Below, in pieces: positions 18,090-26,579 of a DNA stretch of 64,000 nucleotides (position 1 is the first letter of the stretch; every line of letters begins with the position of its first letter). The position numbers were made by a program, and so were the translations under genes. Origin of the DNA: Nocardia speluncae NBRC 108251 (GTDB lineage Bacteria; Actinomycetota; Actinomycetes; Mycobacteriales; Mycobacteriaceae); assembly GCF_001613245.1 (NCBI RefSeq), contig NZ_BDBZ01000002.1, forward strand, positions 62,001 to 126,000, given 5' to 3'. The notes beneath the pieces are model-generated. The model was not told the DNA's origin and did not search any database. It saw only the letters and a program-made list of their open reading frames with translations.

Positions 18090-18713
18090 GTGGACCAATC
18101 GGCGGTATCGGTGGATGTCGTGGCGTTGCGGTTCTGGACCGCGGACACCGCGGTCGGGTTCGGCATCGCGGCACGCGGCCACGAACCGTTCACGGGCCGG
18201 CTCGCGCTCCCGGGGGTGCTGCTGGGCCGGGGCGAACGCCTGGCCGATGCCGCGGCTCGTGCGGTGTCCGCGAAACTCGGTGTCCCGCGCGCGGCCCTCG
18301 GGCCGGTCGGGCAGCTGGTGACCTTCGACGAACCGCATCGGGATCCGCGCGGACCCACCCTGTCCATCGTCATGTGGGCGGTGACCGGACCGCACGAGGG
18401 GCCGGCACAGTGGGTCTCGTTCGACGAGCCACCGGCCCTGCCCTTCGACCACAACAGCATCGTAGCCACCGCGCGCGGCCTGCTCGCGGGGTTGCTGTGG
18501 AAGGATCTCCCGCTCACCCGCGCCCTTCTGGGCGCTCGGTTTCCGGCGACCCGCGCGGTCGATCTCGCCGCCTCACTGGTGGGTGCCCGGCCGGATGCGG
18601 CCAATCTCAACCGCACCCTGGCCGGAATCCCCGGACTGGTGAAAACCGGGGAACGGCTCCGTACCAGGGCCACCGGCCGCCCGGCCGCTGTCTGGGCGTT
18701 CCGCGACCCGTGA
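18090..18713 (+). CDS. NrtR-like Nudix-domain transcriptional regulator
   Basis: 207 residues from GTG 18090; ATG 18072 or 18054 are alternatives. The N-terminal 130 residues have a Nudix fold with a degenerate Nudix box: GVLLGRGERLADAAARAVSAKLGV aligns to GX5EX7REUXEEXGU but the catalytic Glu pair is lost (SAKLG). The C-terminal 70 residues look like a winged helix (LVGARPDAANLNRTLAGIPGLVKTGE). This is the NrtR arrangement, in which a non-catalytic Nudix domain senses ADP-ribose and the wHTH represses NAD or sugar metabolism genes. Divergent from galT by about 140 bp, so galT could be its target (inference). Confidence 0.78.
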   Translation: MDQSAVSVDVVALRFWTADTAVGFGIAARGHEPFTGRLALPGVLLGRGERLADAAARAVSAKLGVPRAALGPVGQLVTFDEPHRDPRGPTLSIVMWAVTGPHEGPAQWVSFDEPPALPFDHNSIVATARGLLAGLLWKDLPLTRALLGARFPATRAVDLAASLVGARPDAANLNRTLAGIPGLVKTGERLRTRATGRPAAVWAFRDP

Positions 18714-18856
18714 CCGTGACGCGACGGTACGCGTAGTCCCCTTCCCCCGGAAGGCAAGCCCGGGTCCGGGACGGCCCGCAGCGAAAGGATCGCCGGAGCA
18801 GCCGCTGACGGTGGAGCCGAAGGTGCCGGCCCGCGGCGCCACCTCATCCGGTCCGA

Positions 18857-19678
18857 TCAGCCCGGGGCCGAGCGGCTGAGCTCCTCCCACTCCTGACGCA
18901 GCCCGGCCCCGTCCCGTTCCATCTCCTCGACCAGGTCGTAGGACCGGCTGCCGACGATGAGCGCGACGGGCGGATTCGGTACGTCCACCAACCGCATGAT
19001 TGTTGCCGCGGCGGTGGCCGGATCCGGTCCGGCGTCCTCACCCCACATCGCGGCCATCTCCGCCCGGAGCGCCTCGTACTCCGGGAGGGGATCGGTCGCA
19101 GTGGTGCCGGTGGTGAACAGCCCGGTGTCGTAACCTCCCATTTGCAGGCTGGTGACCTTGATCCCGAACGCCGCCACTTCCATCGCCAACGCCTGGCCGA
19201 ACGAGTCCAGGGCCGCTTTTCCCGCTCCGTAGAATCCGACGGACGCCATTCCCCCACCACTTCCCATCGAGCTCACCTGCAGGATCCGGCCGCCGCCCTG
19301 GGCTCGCAGCAGGGGCACCACCGCTTGCGAAACCCATACGGCGCCGAAGAAATTCACCTCGAAATGGGCGCGGATCTGCTCCTCGGTGGACTCTTCCACC
19401 ATGCCGTACAGCATCCCGCCCGCATTGTTGACCACGATATCGACGCGGCCGAACGCGGCGAAGGCCCGCTCGACCCCGGCGAATACGGCGCTCCGATCCG
19501 AGACGTCCAGCGAGAACCGGACGAGGGTGCCGGGGTGGGTGGCGCTCAGGTCGTCCAGCGGACCGGTATCGCGGGCCACCGCGACAACCCGATCGCCCGC
19601 AGCCAGTGCGGCTTCCGTGAAAGCCCGGCCCAAGCCGCGCGTGGCGCCGGTGATGAACCAAGTTCGTGCGGTTGCCAC
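18857..19678 (-). CDS. Short-chain dehydrogenase/reductase
   Basis: 273 residues. Classical SDR blocks: TGATRGLGRAF (NAD(P)-binding), VNNAGGMLYG, the catalytic Ser in LQVSSMGSGGG, and YGAGK as the YxxxK pair. The start is GTG 19678 because AGGAGG (ending 19687) is 8 bases upstream; the GTG at 19687 overlaps that site and is rejected. Divergent from a TetR gene with two symmetric operators between them, so the TetR probably represses this gene. Substrate unknown. Confidence 0.88.
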   Translation of the reverse strand: MATARTWFITGATRGLGRAFTEAALAAGDRVVAVARDTGPLDDLSATHPGTLVRFSLDVSDRSAVFAGVERAFAAFGRVDIVVNNAGGMLYGMVEESTEEQIRAHFEVNFFGAVWVSQAVVPLLRAQGGGRILQVSSMGSGGGMASVGFYGAGKAALDSFGQALAMEVAAFGIKVTSLQMGGYDTGLFTTGTTATDPLPEYEALRAEMAAMWGEDAGPDPATAAATIMRLVDVPNPPVALIVGSRSYDLVEEMERDGAGLRQEWEELSRSAPG

Positions 19679-19687
19679 GATACCCAC

Positions 19688-19693
19688 CTCCTA
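19688..19693 (-). promoter_or_regulatory. Ribosome site that fixes the SDR start at 19678
   Basis: On the minus strand AGGAGG lies 8 bases before GTG 19678. The first in-frame GTG (19687) shares its first base with this motif and so cannot use it. Confidence 0.75.
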
Positions 19694-19697
19694 TTAC

Positions 19698-19712
19698 GAG
19701 ACGAACCGTCTC
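19698..19712. promoter_or_regulatory. TetR operator, SDR-proximal copy
   Basis: GAGACGAACCGTCTC is a perfect 6-bp inverted repeat around AAC. It shares the core ACGAACCGT with a second site at 19755, both inside the divergent SDR-TetR promoter region. Most likely bound by the adjacent TetR protein. Confidence 0.72.
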
Positions 19713-19754
19713 GGTTCGTGCCACCGAGTATGCAGCCACGAGCGCCGAAAAGTC

Positions 19755-19767
19755 AAACGAACCGTTT
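19755..19767. promoter_or_regulatory. TetR operator, regulator-proximal copy
   Basis: AAACGAACCGTTT is a perfect 5-bp inverted repeat around AAC, with the same ACGAACCGT core as the 19698 site, and followed by TCGTCTCG. It lies about 30 bp upstream of the TetR gene start, consistent with autoregulation. Confidence 0.72.
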
Positions 19768-19795
19768 CGTCTCGTCGGGTTGATACGCTGTCCGC

Positions 19796-20395
19796 ATGAC
19801 CACCGACCGGACTCCTGATCGCTCCCGCCGCAGCGAACGGTCTCGGCAGGCCATCCTCGCCGCAACCCGGGAGCTGATCGCCGAATCGGGATACGCGAAG
19901 GTCTCCATCGAGGCGATCGCCGCACGGGCCGGCGTCGGGAAACAGACGATCTACCGGTGGTGGCCGTCGAAGGGCGCGGTCATCTTCGATTCCTTTCTGG
20001 CACTGAGCGAATCCGCCGACGGCGCCGGCATAGCACTACCGGATTCCGGCGATCTCGCCGCCGACCTCACACTGGTCCTGCGTGCCACCGCCGCCGAATT
20101 TTCCGACCCCGAATTCGAGCGGCCCATCAGGGCACTCAATTCCGCGCTCATCCACGATCCGGAACTCGCGGCAAGGTACCGCGAAACGCTGGCCGCCCCG
20201 ATCGACGAAGCCAAGAAGGCACGGCTGCGCAGCGGTCAGGAAGCAGGTCAGCTCGACCCCACCGCCGATCTCGACCTTGTACTGGAGATGCTCTACGCGC
20301 CCCTTTTCCAGCGATGGCTGCTACGCACCGGGCCGCTCACCGACGAGTACGCCGATGCCTTGGTCGAGAACACGCTGCGCGCTTTCCGTCCTTGA
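19796..20395 (+). CDS. TetR-family repressor of the divergent SDR
   Basis: 199 residues. The HTH is typical: RQAILAATRELIAESGYAKVSIEAIAARAGVGKQTIYRWW with the K-x-x-I-Y-R-W-W recognition helix. The ligand-binding C-terminal domain is of the TetR_C helical type (FQRWLLRTGPLTDEYADALVENTL). Divergent from the SDR gene; two operators of common core lie between. The pair likely forms a one-component detoxification or catabolic switch induced by an SDR substrate or product (inference). Confidence 0.88.
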   Translation: MTTDRTPDRSRRSERSRQAILAATRELIAESGYAKVSIEAIAARAGVGKQTIYRWWPSKGAVIFDSFLALSESADGAGIALPDSGDLAADLTLVLRATAAEFSDPEFERPIRALNSALIHDPELAARYRETLAAPIDEAKKARLRSGQEAGQLDPTADLDLVLEMLYAPLFQRWLLRTGPLTDEYADALVENTLRAFRP

Positions 20396-20469
20396 CGCAC
20401 AGCGATCACCGCCCATGGCGCGCGCGATAATCCTGTGCACCGGACCGGTTGACCCGACAGACTGTGTCC

Positions 20470-21285
20470 ATGCCCGCTTTCGATATCGAGGCCGTCACCA
20501 GGGAGCTCCGCGCCGCGGGATGCGTTTTCGCCGAGGACGAGGCACGGTTGCTGGTGCACACTGCCCGATCCACCGGCGAACTGGCCGGACTCGTGGCACG
20601 GCGGGTCGCGGGGAACCCGCTGGAGTACGTCCTCGGCTGGGCCGAATTCAAAGGGCTGCGGGTGGGCGTGCGGGCCGGTGTCTTCGTCCCGCGGCGGCGG
20701 TCGGCGCTATTGGTGGACGAGGCGCTCGCCCTGGCCGAAGCCGATCCACCGCGGACGGTATTGGACCTGTGCTGCGGTTCGGGCGCACTGGGATTGGCCC
20801 TGATCAGCGAACTCTGCGGCCACCGCGACCCACTACCGGACCTGTACGCCGCCGATATCGACCCCGTGGCGGCCGACTGCGCACGCTGGAACCTCGCGGG
20901 CGTCGGTGGCCGGGTCTACCAGGGCGATCTGTTCGACGCGCTGCCCGCGCGGCTACGCGGGCGGATCGATATCCTGCTGGCGAACACTCCGTACGTACCG
21001 TCGGAGTTCCTTGCGCGGATGCCGCCGGAGGCCCGCGACCACGAACCGGCGGCCGCCCTGGACGGTGGCCCGGACGGGCTGGACCTCGCTCGTCGCACCG
21101 CCGCAGCCGCACCTGCCTGGCTTGCGCCCGGCGGCTGTCTGCTGATCGAGATCGGCACCGATCAGATCCCCGCCGCCACCGCGCTGCTCACCGGCAGCGG
21201 TTTCGCCGCGCGGATCGCCCGGTCCGCCGAGCTCGGCGCCACCGTGGCGATCGGCCTGCCGGCGACTGCTACTTCCGGCCCTTGA
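20470..21285 (+). CDS. PrmC-related protein-(glutamine-N5) methyltransferase
   Basis: 271 residues from ATG 20470. AdoMet motif I reads VLDLCCGSGALGLAL, the acidic motif is YAADIDPVA, and the catalytic NPPY motif of HemK/PrmC is here NTPYVP. Other PrmC features are conserved: NPLEYVLGWAEFKGLRVGV and GVFVPRRRS, where PrmC has VPRPETE. The NxPY change and missing PETE match the TIGR03704-type 'PrmC-related' subfamily of unknown substrate, not release factor methyltransferase itself. It follows the TetR gene by 74 bp and overlaps the convergent SDR gene by 17 bp. Confidence 0.82.
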   Translation: MPAFDIEAVTRELRAAGCVFAEDEARLLVHTARSTGELAGLVARRVAGNPLEYVLGWAEFKGLRVGVRAGVFVPRRRSALLVDEALALAEADPPRTVLDLCCGSGALGLALISELCGHRDPLPDLYAADIDPVAADCARWNLAGVGGRVYQGDLFDALPARLRGRIDILLANTPYVPSEFLARMPPEARDHEPAAALDGGPDGLDLARRTAAAAPAWLAPGGCLLIEIGTDQIPAATALLTGSGFAARIARSAELGATVAIGLPATATSGP

Positions 21286-22096
21286 ACTCATCCATCGAGT
21301 GATACACCCCGACGGTGTTCAGGAACAGATCCCGCAGTTTCAGCGGCAGCACACCGGAGAGGACCTTGTTGAGGCGGGAGGTCCACGGCATGATCACCAC
21401 GGGGGTGCCCTTCTTCATCTCCGCCCACGCGGTCGCCACCACTGTGTGACGGTCGAGAATCGGCGTGAACCAGAACCCCGTGGCGCCCTCGAACATGCCC
21501 GTATCGATGTAGGTCGGGCAGAAAGTGGTGACCTTGACATGATCGTGTCCGGCCTGGCCCAATTCGATACGCACCGAATCGGACCAGCCCAGCGCAGCCC
21601 ATTTCGACGCGGCATAGACGCTCATCCGCGGGTTGTGCACCAGACCGGCAGAGGAAGCGATGGTGAGAACGCGGGCCTCGGTGGTTCCCGCGACCATGGC
21701 CGGCAGGAATTCCAGCGTCACATACATCGGCGCCAGGGCGTTGATGGCCATGGTCCGTTCGATATCGTCGCGGTCCTTCGTTTCCCAGAAGTACGTGTTC
21801 CCCCGCACGATTCCGGCATTGTTCACCAGTACGTCGATATCACCCACATCCACCCGCACCGATTCGGCGGCCGCCGCGACGGCGTCCCGATCGGAGATAT
21901 CGACGGTGTAGGTGTGGATCGCACCGGAGGCTGCGGTGAGTTCGGCCGCGGTTGCGCGCAGAGCGGTTTCGTTGACATCCCAGAGGACCACCGCGGCGGC
22001 GCCTTCACGTACCGCCTGTTCGGCAAACAGTTTACCCAGGCCCATGGCGGCGCCGGTGATCAGCACTTTCTTACCGGCCACCGTGTCCAGTTTCAT
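21269..22096 (-). CDS. Short-chain dehydrogenase/reductase, paired with aldehyde dehydrogenase
   Basis: 275 residues from ATG 22096 with AAGGA 9 bases upstream. SDR motifs: VLITGAAMGLGKLFA, VLVNNAGIVRGN, catalytic Ser in TIASSAG, and YAASK (YxxxK). The C-terminus is extended with a hydrophobic-basic segment (SRLNKVLSGVLPLKLRDLF) that could associate with membrane, as in long-chain alcohol or retinol dehydrogenase-type SDRs. Downstream partner of the aldehyde dehydrogenase gene (59-bp gap), suggesting sequential alcohol-to-aldehyde-to-acid oxidation. Substrate unknown. Confidence 0.87.
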   Translation of the reverse strand: MKLDTVAGKKVLITGAAMGLGKLFAEQAVREGAAAVVLWDVNETALRATAAELTAASGAIHTYTVDISDRDAVAAAAESVRVDVGDIDVLVNNAGIVRGNTYFWETKDRDDIERTMAINALAPMYVTLEFLPAMVAGTTEARVLTIASSAGLVHNPRMSVYAASKWAALGWSDSVRIELGQAGHDHVKVTTFCPTYIDTGMFEGATGFWFTPILDRHTVVATAWAEMKKGTPVVIMPWTSRLNKVLSGVLPLKLRDLFLNTVGVYHSMDEFKGRK

Positions 22097-22155
22097 CGAT
22101 TCGGATCCTTGTTCATCGCAGAGAAATCGGGGATAACGGCCTGTTTCCGGCCGGC

Positions 22156-23727
22156 CTATTTCTGGCGCAGAGCTTTCATGACCCGGAAGTACAGTGTCAT
22201 GGTTTTCGCCCACATCGCCTCCGACATCCCCGGCAAGGGCGCGATCGGCAGCATCCGCTGGACCGCGATGGTCTGGGTGTCGACATACTTCAGCAGGCCC
22301 TCGGGACCGTGCCGGCGTCCGGTACCGGAAATTCCCACACCGCCGGACGGTGCGTCCGCACTCCCCCAGGCCGCGATGAAACCCTCGTTCACATTGACCG
22401 AGCCGGCGTTGATGCGGGCCGCGAACTCGCGCCCCCGGGCGGCGCTGCGCGACCACACACTGGCGTTGAGACCGTACGGGGTGTCGTTGGCCCGGGCGAC
22501 CGCCTCATCGTCGTCGGCGACCTTGTACACCGAGACGACGGGGCCGAAGGTCTCCTCCCGGTACACCGTCATCTCGGCGGTGACATCGGTGAGCACAGTG
22601 GGTTCGTAGAAGTACGGGCCGAGGTCGGGCCGGTGTACGCCGCCGGCCAGCACGGTGGCACCCTTGGCCACCGCGTCGTCGACATGCGCGCGAACAGTGT
22701 CGAGCTGACGAGAAAACGTCAGCGAACCCATGTCGGTGGTGTAGTCCAGTGGGGCCCCCAGCTTCATGTCTTTTACCGCCGTGACGAATTCACCGATGAA
22801 CCGGTCGTAGACCGATTCGTGCACATAGATACGTTCCATCGATTCGCACAACTGCCCGGCCGAGGCGAAACTCGCCCGCACGGCGGTTTTGGCGGCGGCC
22901 ACCGGATCGGCGTCGGAAAGGACGAGCAGCGGGTTCTTCCCGCCCAGTTCGAGTGAACAACCGATCAGCCGCTCCCCCGCCTGGCGGCCGATGGTCCGGC
23001 CGGTGGCGCTGGAACCGGTGTAGTCGACGTAGTCGGCGCGGTCGATCATCTCGCCGCCGATCACCGAGCCGCGGCCGAGCACGATCTGCCACAGCCCCTC
23101 GGGCAGACCGGCCCGGACCGCCATGTCGACCGCCCACAGTGCGGTCAGCGCGGTCTGGTTATCCGGACGGCCCACCACCGCGTTCCCGGCGACCAGAGCC
23201 GGCAGGGCATCCGAAACCGCCAGTGCCAGCGGGTAGTTCCACGGCGAGATCACCGCGACCACACCTTTGGGCCGCTGCCGCACCTGCACATCGGTGAGCA
23301 CCGGCAGCACTCCGCGCGGATTACGGCGGGCCAGCAATTTGGGGGCGGTGGCAGCGTAGTACCGGGAATTCACCGCCACATCGCCGACCTCGTCGAACGC
23401 GTGCACCCGGGACTTACCGGTTTCGGTCTGCACGATATCGAGAATGGCGCCCTGCTCGGCCAGCACCAGATCGTGGAAGCGGCGCAACACCGCGGCACGC
23501 TCCCGGACCGGCACCTTCGCCCACTGCCGCTGGGCCGCGCGGGCCCGCTCGAAGGCGGCCTCGATATCGGCGGCCGACGATTGTGGCAGTTCGGCGATGG
23601 CCTCGCCGGTGACCGGTGCGTGGACCGTGACGGCGGGCGCACCACCGGCCGCGGCCCGCGCGAGCAGCCGTTCGACCACGTCCGGGGTGAGTGCGCCGGT
23701 GGCAGCGGGACGCTGGGCGGTCGTCAT
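22156..23727 (-). CDS. Aldehyde dehydrogenase, succinate-semialdehyde dehydrogenase GabD2-like
   Basis: 523 residues from ATG 23727, chosen because AGGAG is 10 bases upstream (ATG 23736 sits too close). It catalyses NAD(P)-dependent oxidation of an aldehyde to the acid. Key signatures: VISPWNYPLALAVSDALPAL, the Glu motif CSLELGGKNPLL and the catalytic Cys in SAGQLCESMERIYVH. Length and these variants match mycobacterial GabD2. A C-terminal hydrophobic extension after TIAVQRM is shared by that group. Operon with the downstream SDR; divergent from a TetR gene with a candidate operator. Long-chain aldehydes are an equally plausible substrate given the SDR partner. Confidence 0.82.
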   Translation of the reverse strand: MTTAQRPAATGALTPDVVERLLARAAAGGAPAVTVHAPVTGEAIAELPQSSAADIEAAFERARAAQRQWAKVPVRERAAVLRRFHDLVLAEQGAILDIVQTETGKSRVHAFDEVGDVAVNSRYYAATAPKLLARRNPRGVLPVLTDVQVRQRPKGVVAVISPWNYPLALAVSDALPALVAGNAVVGRPDNQTALTALWAVDMAVRAGLPEGLWQIVLGRGSVIGGEMIDRADYVDYTGSSATGRTIGRQAGERLIGCSLELGGKNPLLVLSDADPVAAAKTAVRASFASAGQLCESMERIYVHESVYDRFIGEFVTAVKDMKLGAPLDYTTDMGSLTFSRQLDTVRAHVDDAVAKGATVLAGGVHRPDLGPYFYEPTVLTDVTAEMTVYREETFGPVVSVYKVADDDEAVARANDTPYGLNASVWSRSAARGREFAARINAGSVNVNEGFIAAWGSADAPSGGVGISGTGRRHGPEGLLKYVDTQTIAVQRMLPIAPLPGMSEAMWAKTMTLYFRVMKALRQK

Positions 23728-23788
23728 CGTCGGCATTCTCCTGGAGCGAGGATGTGCCGCGATCGGTCCGCGGCACGGCGATTAATTG

Positions 23789-23800
23789 AACAGTAGTGTT
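23789..23800. promoter_or_regulatory. Candidate TetR operator, ALDH/TetR divergent region
   Basis: AACAGTAGTGTT is a near-perfect palindrome (10 of 12 positions symmetric) in a locally AT-rich 30-bp island between the divergent aldehyde dehydrogenase and TetR genes. It is a good candidate for the TetR binding site; no second copy was seen. Confidence 0.5.
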
Positions 23801-23904
23801 AATGTAATGCTCGTGCGGTGTGGAGTGTCAAGAGGCACGGTGCGGAAAACAGCCGGGCACCGGTACCGGCTGTGGGATGTCACAGCGGTCCGGGCAGGCA
23901 CAAC

Positions 23905-24684
23905 GTGAGCGCACCGGCCCCGGGCCATGACGGCACGGCAGGTGTCACCGAGCGCCTGCAACGGCCGGATGCCGACCCGCCACCTCGGCGTGGCCGGCCA
24001 CCGCAGACCCGGGCACAGGCCGAACAAGTACGCGCCCGGATCGTCGACGCCACCGCCGAGGTATTCGCTCGCGCCGGTTCCCGCGGTCTGAGCGTGGCCC
24101 AGATCATCGACCACGCCGGTCTCTCGCGGCCCACCTTCTACCGCTATTTCGCCAACGCCACCGAACCGCTGCATGTGCTGCTGGAGGTATCGAACGCGGA
24201 ACTGGTCGGCGGGATCGCGGCCGCGCTCGAAGCGACCGGCGAGGGTGTGGAACTCGGTATCCGGCTCATCGACGCCTACCTGGACTGGGCCCGCGGGCAC
24301 GGCGTGATGCTGCGACCGCTGTTCGCCGAACTCCACGATCCGGCCTCACCGGTCTCGGCGTACCGCAATGCCGCGCTCGACGGCATCCGCGAGAACGTAA
24401 GCGCCAAGTTCACAGAACTGGGCCGCACGGTGCCCGGACCGCTGGACCTCGATGCCGCCCTCCACGTCTGCGAGTACGTGGTGTACCGGATCTCGGCTGC
24501 CTCCGGACCCGGCGGCGAACCCGATCCGGCCACGGTCGCCGAGGCCCGGCTCACCATGATCCGAGTGGTACTGGCAACACTGGGCAATACCGCCGACTTC
24601 CGGTACGCCATGGGACTGCCCGGGCTGTTCCCCGCCGCCCCGCAGGACGCGGCCGGAGCCGTCACCGCAGGTCAGGAAAATTGA
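23905..24684 (+). CDS. TetR-family regulator
   Basis: 259 residues from GTG 23905; a longer start at 23818 adds unlikely residues. A 35-40 residue polar extension precedes the HTH (RARIVDATAEVFARAGSRGLSVAQIIDHAGLSRPTFYRYFAN). The C-terminal ligand domain is unassigned. Divergent from the ALDH-SDR operon, which is its probable target through AACAGTAGTGTT. Its last 13 bases overlap the convergent recD gene. Confidence 0.85.
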   Translation: MSAPAPGHDGTAGVTERLQRPDADPPPRRGRPPQTRAQAEQVRARIVDATAEVFARAGSRGLSVAQIIDHAGLSRPTFYRYFANATEPLHVLLEVSNAELVGGIAAALEATGEGVELGIRLIDAYLDWARGHGVMLRPLFAELHDPASPVSAYRNAALDGIRENVSAKFTELGRTVPGPLDLDAALHVCEYVVYRISAASGPGGEPDPATVAEARLTMIRVVLATLGNTADFRYAMGLPGLFPAAPQDAAGAVTAGQEN

Positions 24685-26579
24685 TCGGTCTGATCGAGGC
24701 TCAGTCCGCTGGCACGCAACACATGCCGGTCGATCGCCGCCCGGATGGCTTCCTCGGTTCCCAGGATGCGTACGTGCCGGCGGGCCCGAGTGATAGCGGT
24801 GTACAAGAGTTCCCGGGTCAGCAGGCTCGACCCCGGCTCCGGTAGGACGATGGTCACCGCATCGTATTGACTGCCCTGACTGCGGTGGATCGTCATCGCG
24901 AAAACCGTCACCACGGCGGGGAACCGGGTGGGATGGATCAGCAGCGGTTCCTCGCCTCGCTGCAATGCCACCCGCAGCGATCCGTCCGGGCGGCTCACGA
25001 CCACCCCGGTATCGCCGTTGTAGATCCGCGCCTCGTGATCGTTGGCCGTCACCAGTAGGGGTTGCCCCGGATACCAGGTGCCGGTCCGGTGCTCCGGGCT
25101 CGCGGCCCATTCGGCCGCCGTCCGATCCCAGTGCTCCACCCCGTACGGGCCACGACGATGAGCACAGAGCAGGCGATGTGATTCGAACGCGCTCAGCGCC
25201 GTCGCCGCATCCCCGGTCACCGCTGCGGCGGTGACCCGCTGCGAAGTGGTGACGATATCGGCCCGGACAGCGACGATATCCTCGGGGCCGCGCAGTTCGA
25301 GGGTATCGCCACCGGACCGCAACAGTTCCAGCGCAGCGTCGGTATCCCCGGCGCGGACAGCGACCGCCAGATCGGCGATCCGGCCGCCGAACCGGCGTCC
25401 GCGGGTGAGCCGGACGATTCCGCCACGCAACCGTTTACGCTCGGGCTCGGTGAGCGCCTCGGCTACTTCCGATGTCCCGGCCCGGGAGGACGCACCGGCG
25501 AATCCGGGGTCGGCGGCGAGAATCGTCTCGAATGCCGGATCGGGTGCGCCCAGGAACGGCGCGGCCACCAGATCCGCGAGAACCGCCCCCGCGTCCACCG
25601 AGGCGAGCTGATCCGGGTCTCCGGCCAGTACGAGCCGCGTATCCGGGCGCAGCGCGCTGAGCAACCGGCTCATCATGGTCAGCGAAACCATCGAGGTCTC
25701 GTCCACGACGACCACGTCGTAGGGCAGGCGATTGTGCTCGTGATAGCGGAACCGGGTGGTGCGGCCGCGCTGCCAGCCCAGCAGGCGGTGCAATGTCGCC
25801 GCCGAGAGTTCCGGGAGGCCGAGCGGCCCGGCCTGATCGCGGACGGCCTCCTGCAATCGTGCCGCCGCCTTACCGGTGGGTGCAGCCAGCGCGATCCGCA
25901 GCGGTGCACCCCCGGGTTCGGCGGCGCGGTGCGCGACCAGCAGCGCGAGAATCCGGGCGATGGTATGCGTTTTTCCGGTACCGGGTCCGCCGGCGACGAC
26001 GGTGGTCCACGCAGTGGCGGCCAGGGCCGCGGCCAGACGCTGCCGGTCGGGAGTATCGCCCGCCGGGCCGAAAAGCCGGTCGAGTTCGCGGCACACCACG
26101 GCCGGGTCGGCAGCCGGATGACCGGATGCCCGTGCGGTGAGCACCCGGCGAATGATTTGCTCCTGCCGGTAGTACCGGTCCAGGTAGAGCAGCGGACCGG
26201 CCCCCGGCCGGGCCGGTTCGGTGAGGCGCAGTGGCCGCAGCGGCCCGGCCGGGCCGCCGCACACGAGCGGACTGTCACGGACCGCGTCGATCACCGTTTC
26301 CTCGTCGGGCCAGGGCAATTCGGTGAGGTCGAGCTGATCGGGGTGTTCGTCGTCGGTGTCCACACCGATATCCCGCATCCTGGTCAGGTCCAGGCAGACC
26401 GATCCCGACCGCACGGCACGTACCGCCAGCGCCGCCGCGAACAACACCGGTTCACGGTCCTCTCCCGCGAGTCGGCCCAACCGGGCGGCCACATGCACAT
26501 CCGCGGCCGACAACACGCCGGCCTCGTTGAACTCCCGCAGTATCCCGCGCCCGCGCTGCGCCACCCGGATCGGTATCAC
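24672..26579 (-). CDS. recD: RecD, exodeoxyribonuclease V alpha subunit
   Basis: 635 residues from GTG 26579, which overlaps the recB stop in GTGA (4-base overlap), a translational coupling signature. The 5'-3' helicase motifs are clear: Walker A GGPGTGKTHT at 197-206, VVVDETSMVSLTMMSRLL (motif II) and FAMTIHRSQGSQYDAV near the end. It is the fast 5'-3' motor of RecBCD, which processes double-strand breaks. Third gene of the recC-recB-recD operon. The much longer open frame upstream is antisense-like extension inside recB. Confidence 0.92.
   Translation of the reverse strand: MIPIRVAQRGRGILREFNEAGVLSAADVHVAARLGRLAGEDREPVLFAAALAVRAVRSGSVCLDLTRMRDIGVDTDDEHPDQLDLTELPWPDEETVIDAVRDSPLVCGGPAGPLRPLRLTEPARPGAGPLLYLDRYYRQEQIIRRVLTARASGHPAADPAVVCRELDRLFGPAGDTPDRQRLAAALAATAWTTVVAGGPGTGKTHTIARILALLVAHRAAEPGGAPLRIALAAPTGKAAARLQEAVRDQAGPLGLPELSAATLHRLLGWQRGRTTRFRYHEHNRLPYDVVVVDETSMVSLTMMSRLLSALRPDTRLVLAGDPDQLASVDAGAVLADLVAAPFLGAPDPAFETILAADPGFAGASSRAGTSEVAEALTEPERKRLRGGIVRLTRGRRFGGRIADLAVAVRAGDTDAALELLRSGGDTLELRGPEDIVAVRADIVTTSQRVTAAAVTGDAATALSAFESHRLLCAHRRGPYGVEHWDRTAAEWAASPEHRTGTWYPGQPLLVTANDHEARIYNGDTGVVVSRPDGSLRVALQRGEEPLLIHPTRFPAVVTVFAMTIHRSQGSQYDAVTIVLPEPGSSLLTRELLYTAITRARRHVRILGTEEAIRAAIDRHVLRASGLSLDQTDQFS

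Noticed and set aside
16806-18452. A 548-codon frame including galT and about 170 extra upstream codons.
   Set aside because: Upstream residues have no family similarity, are antisense to the NrtR-like gene, and homology starts at GTG 17945.
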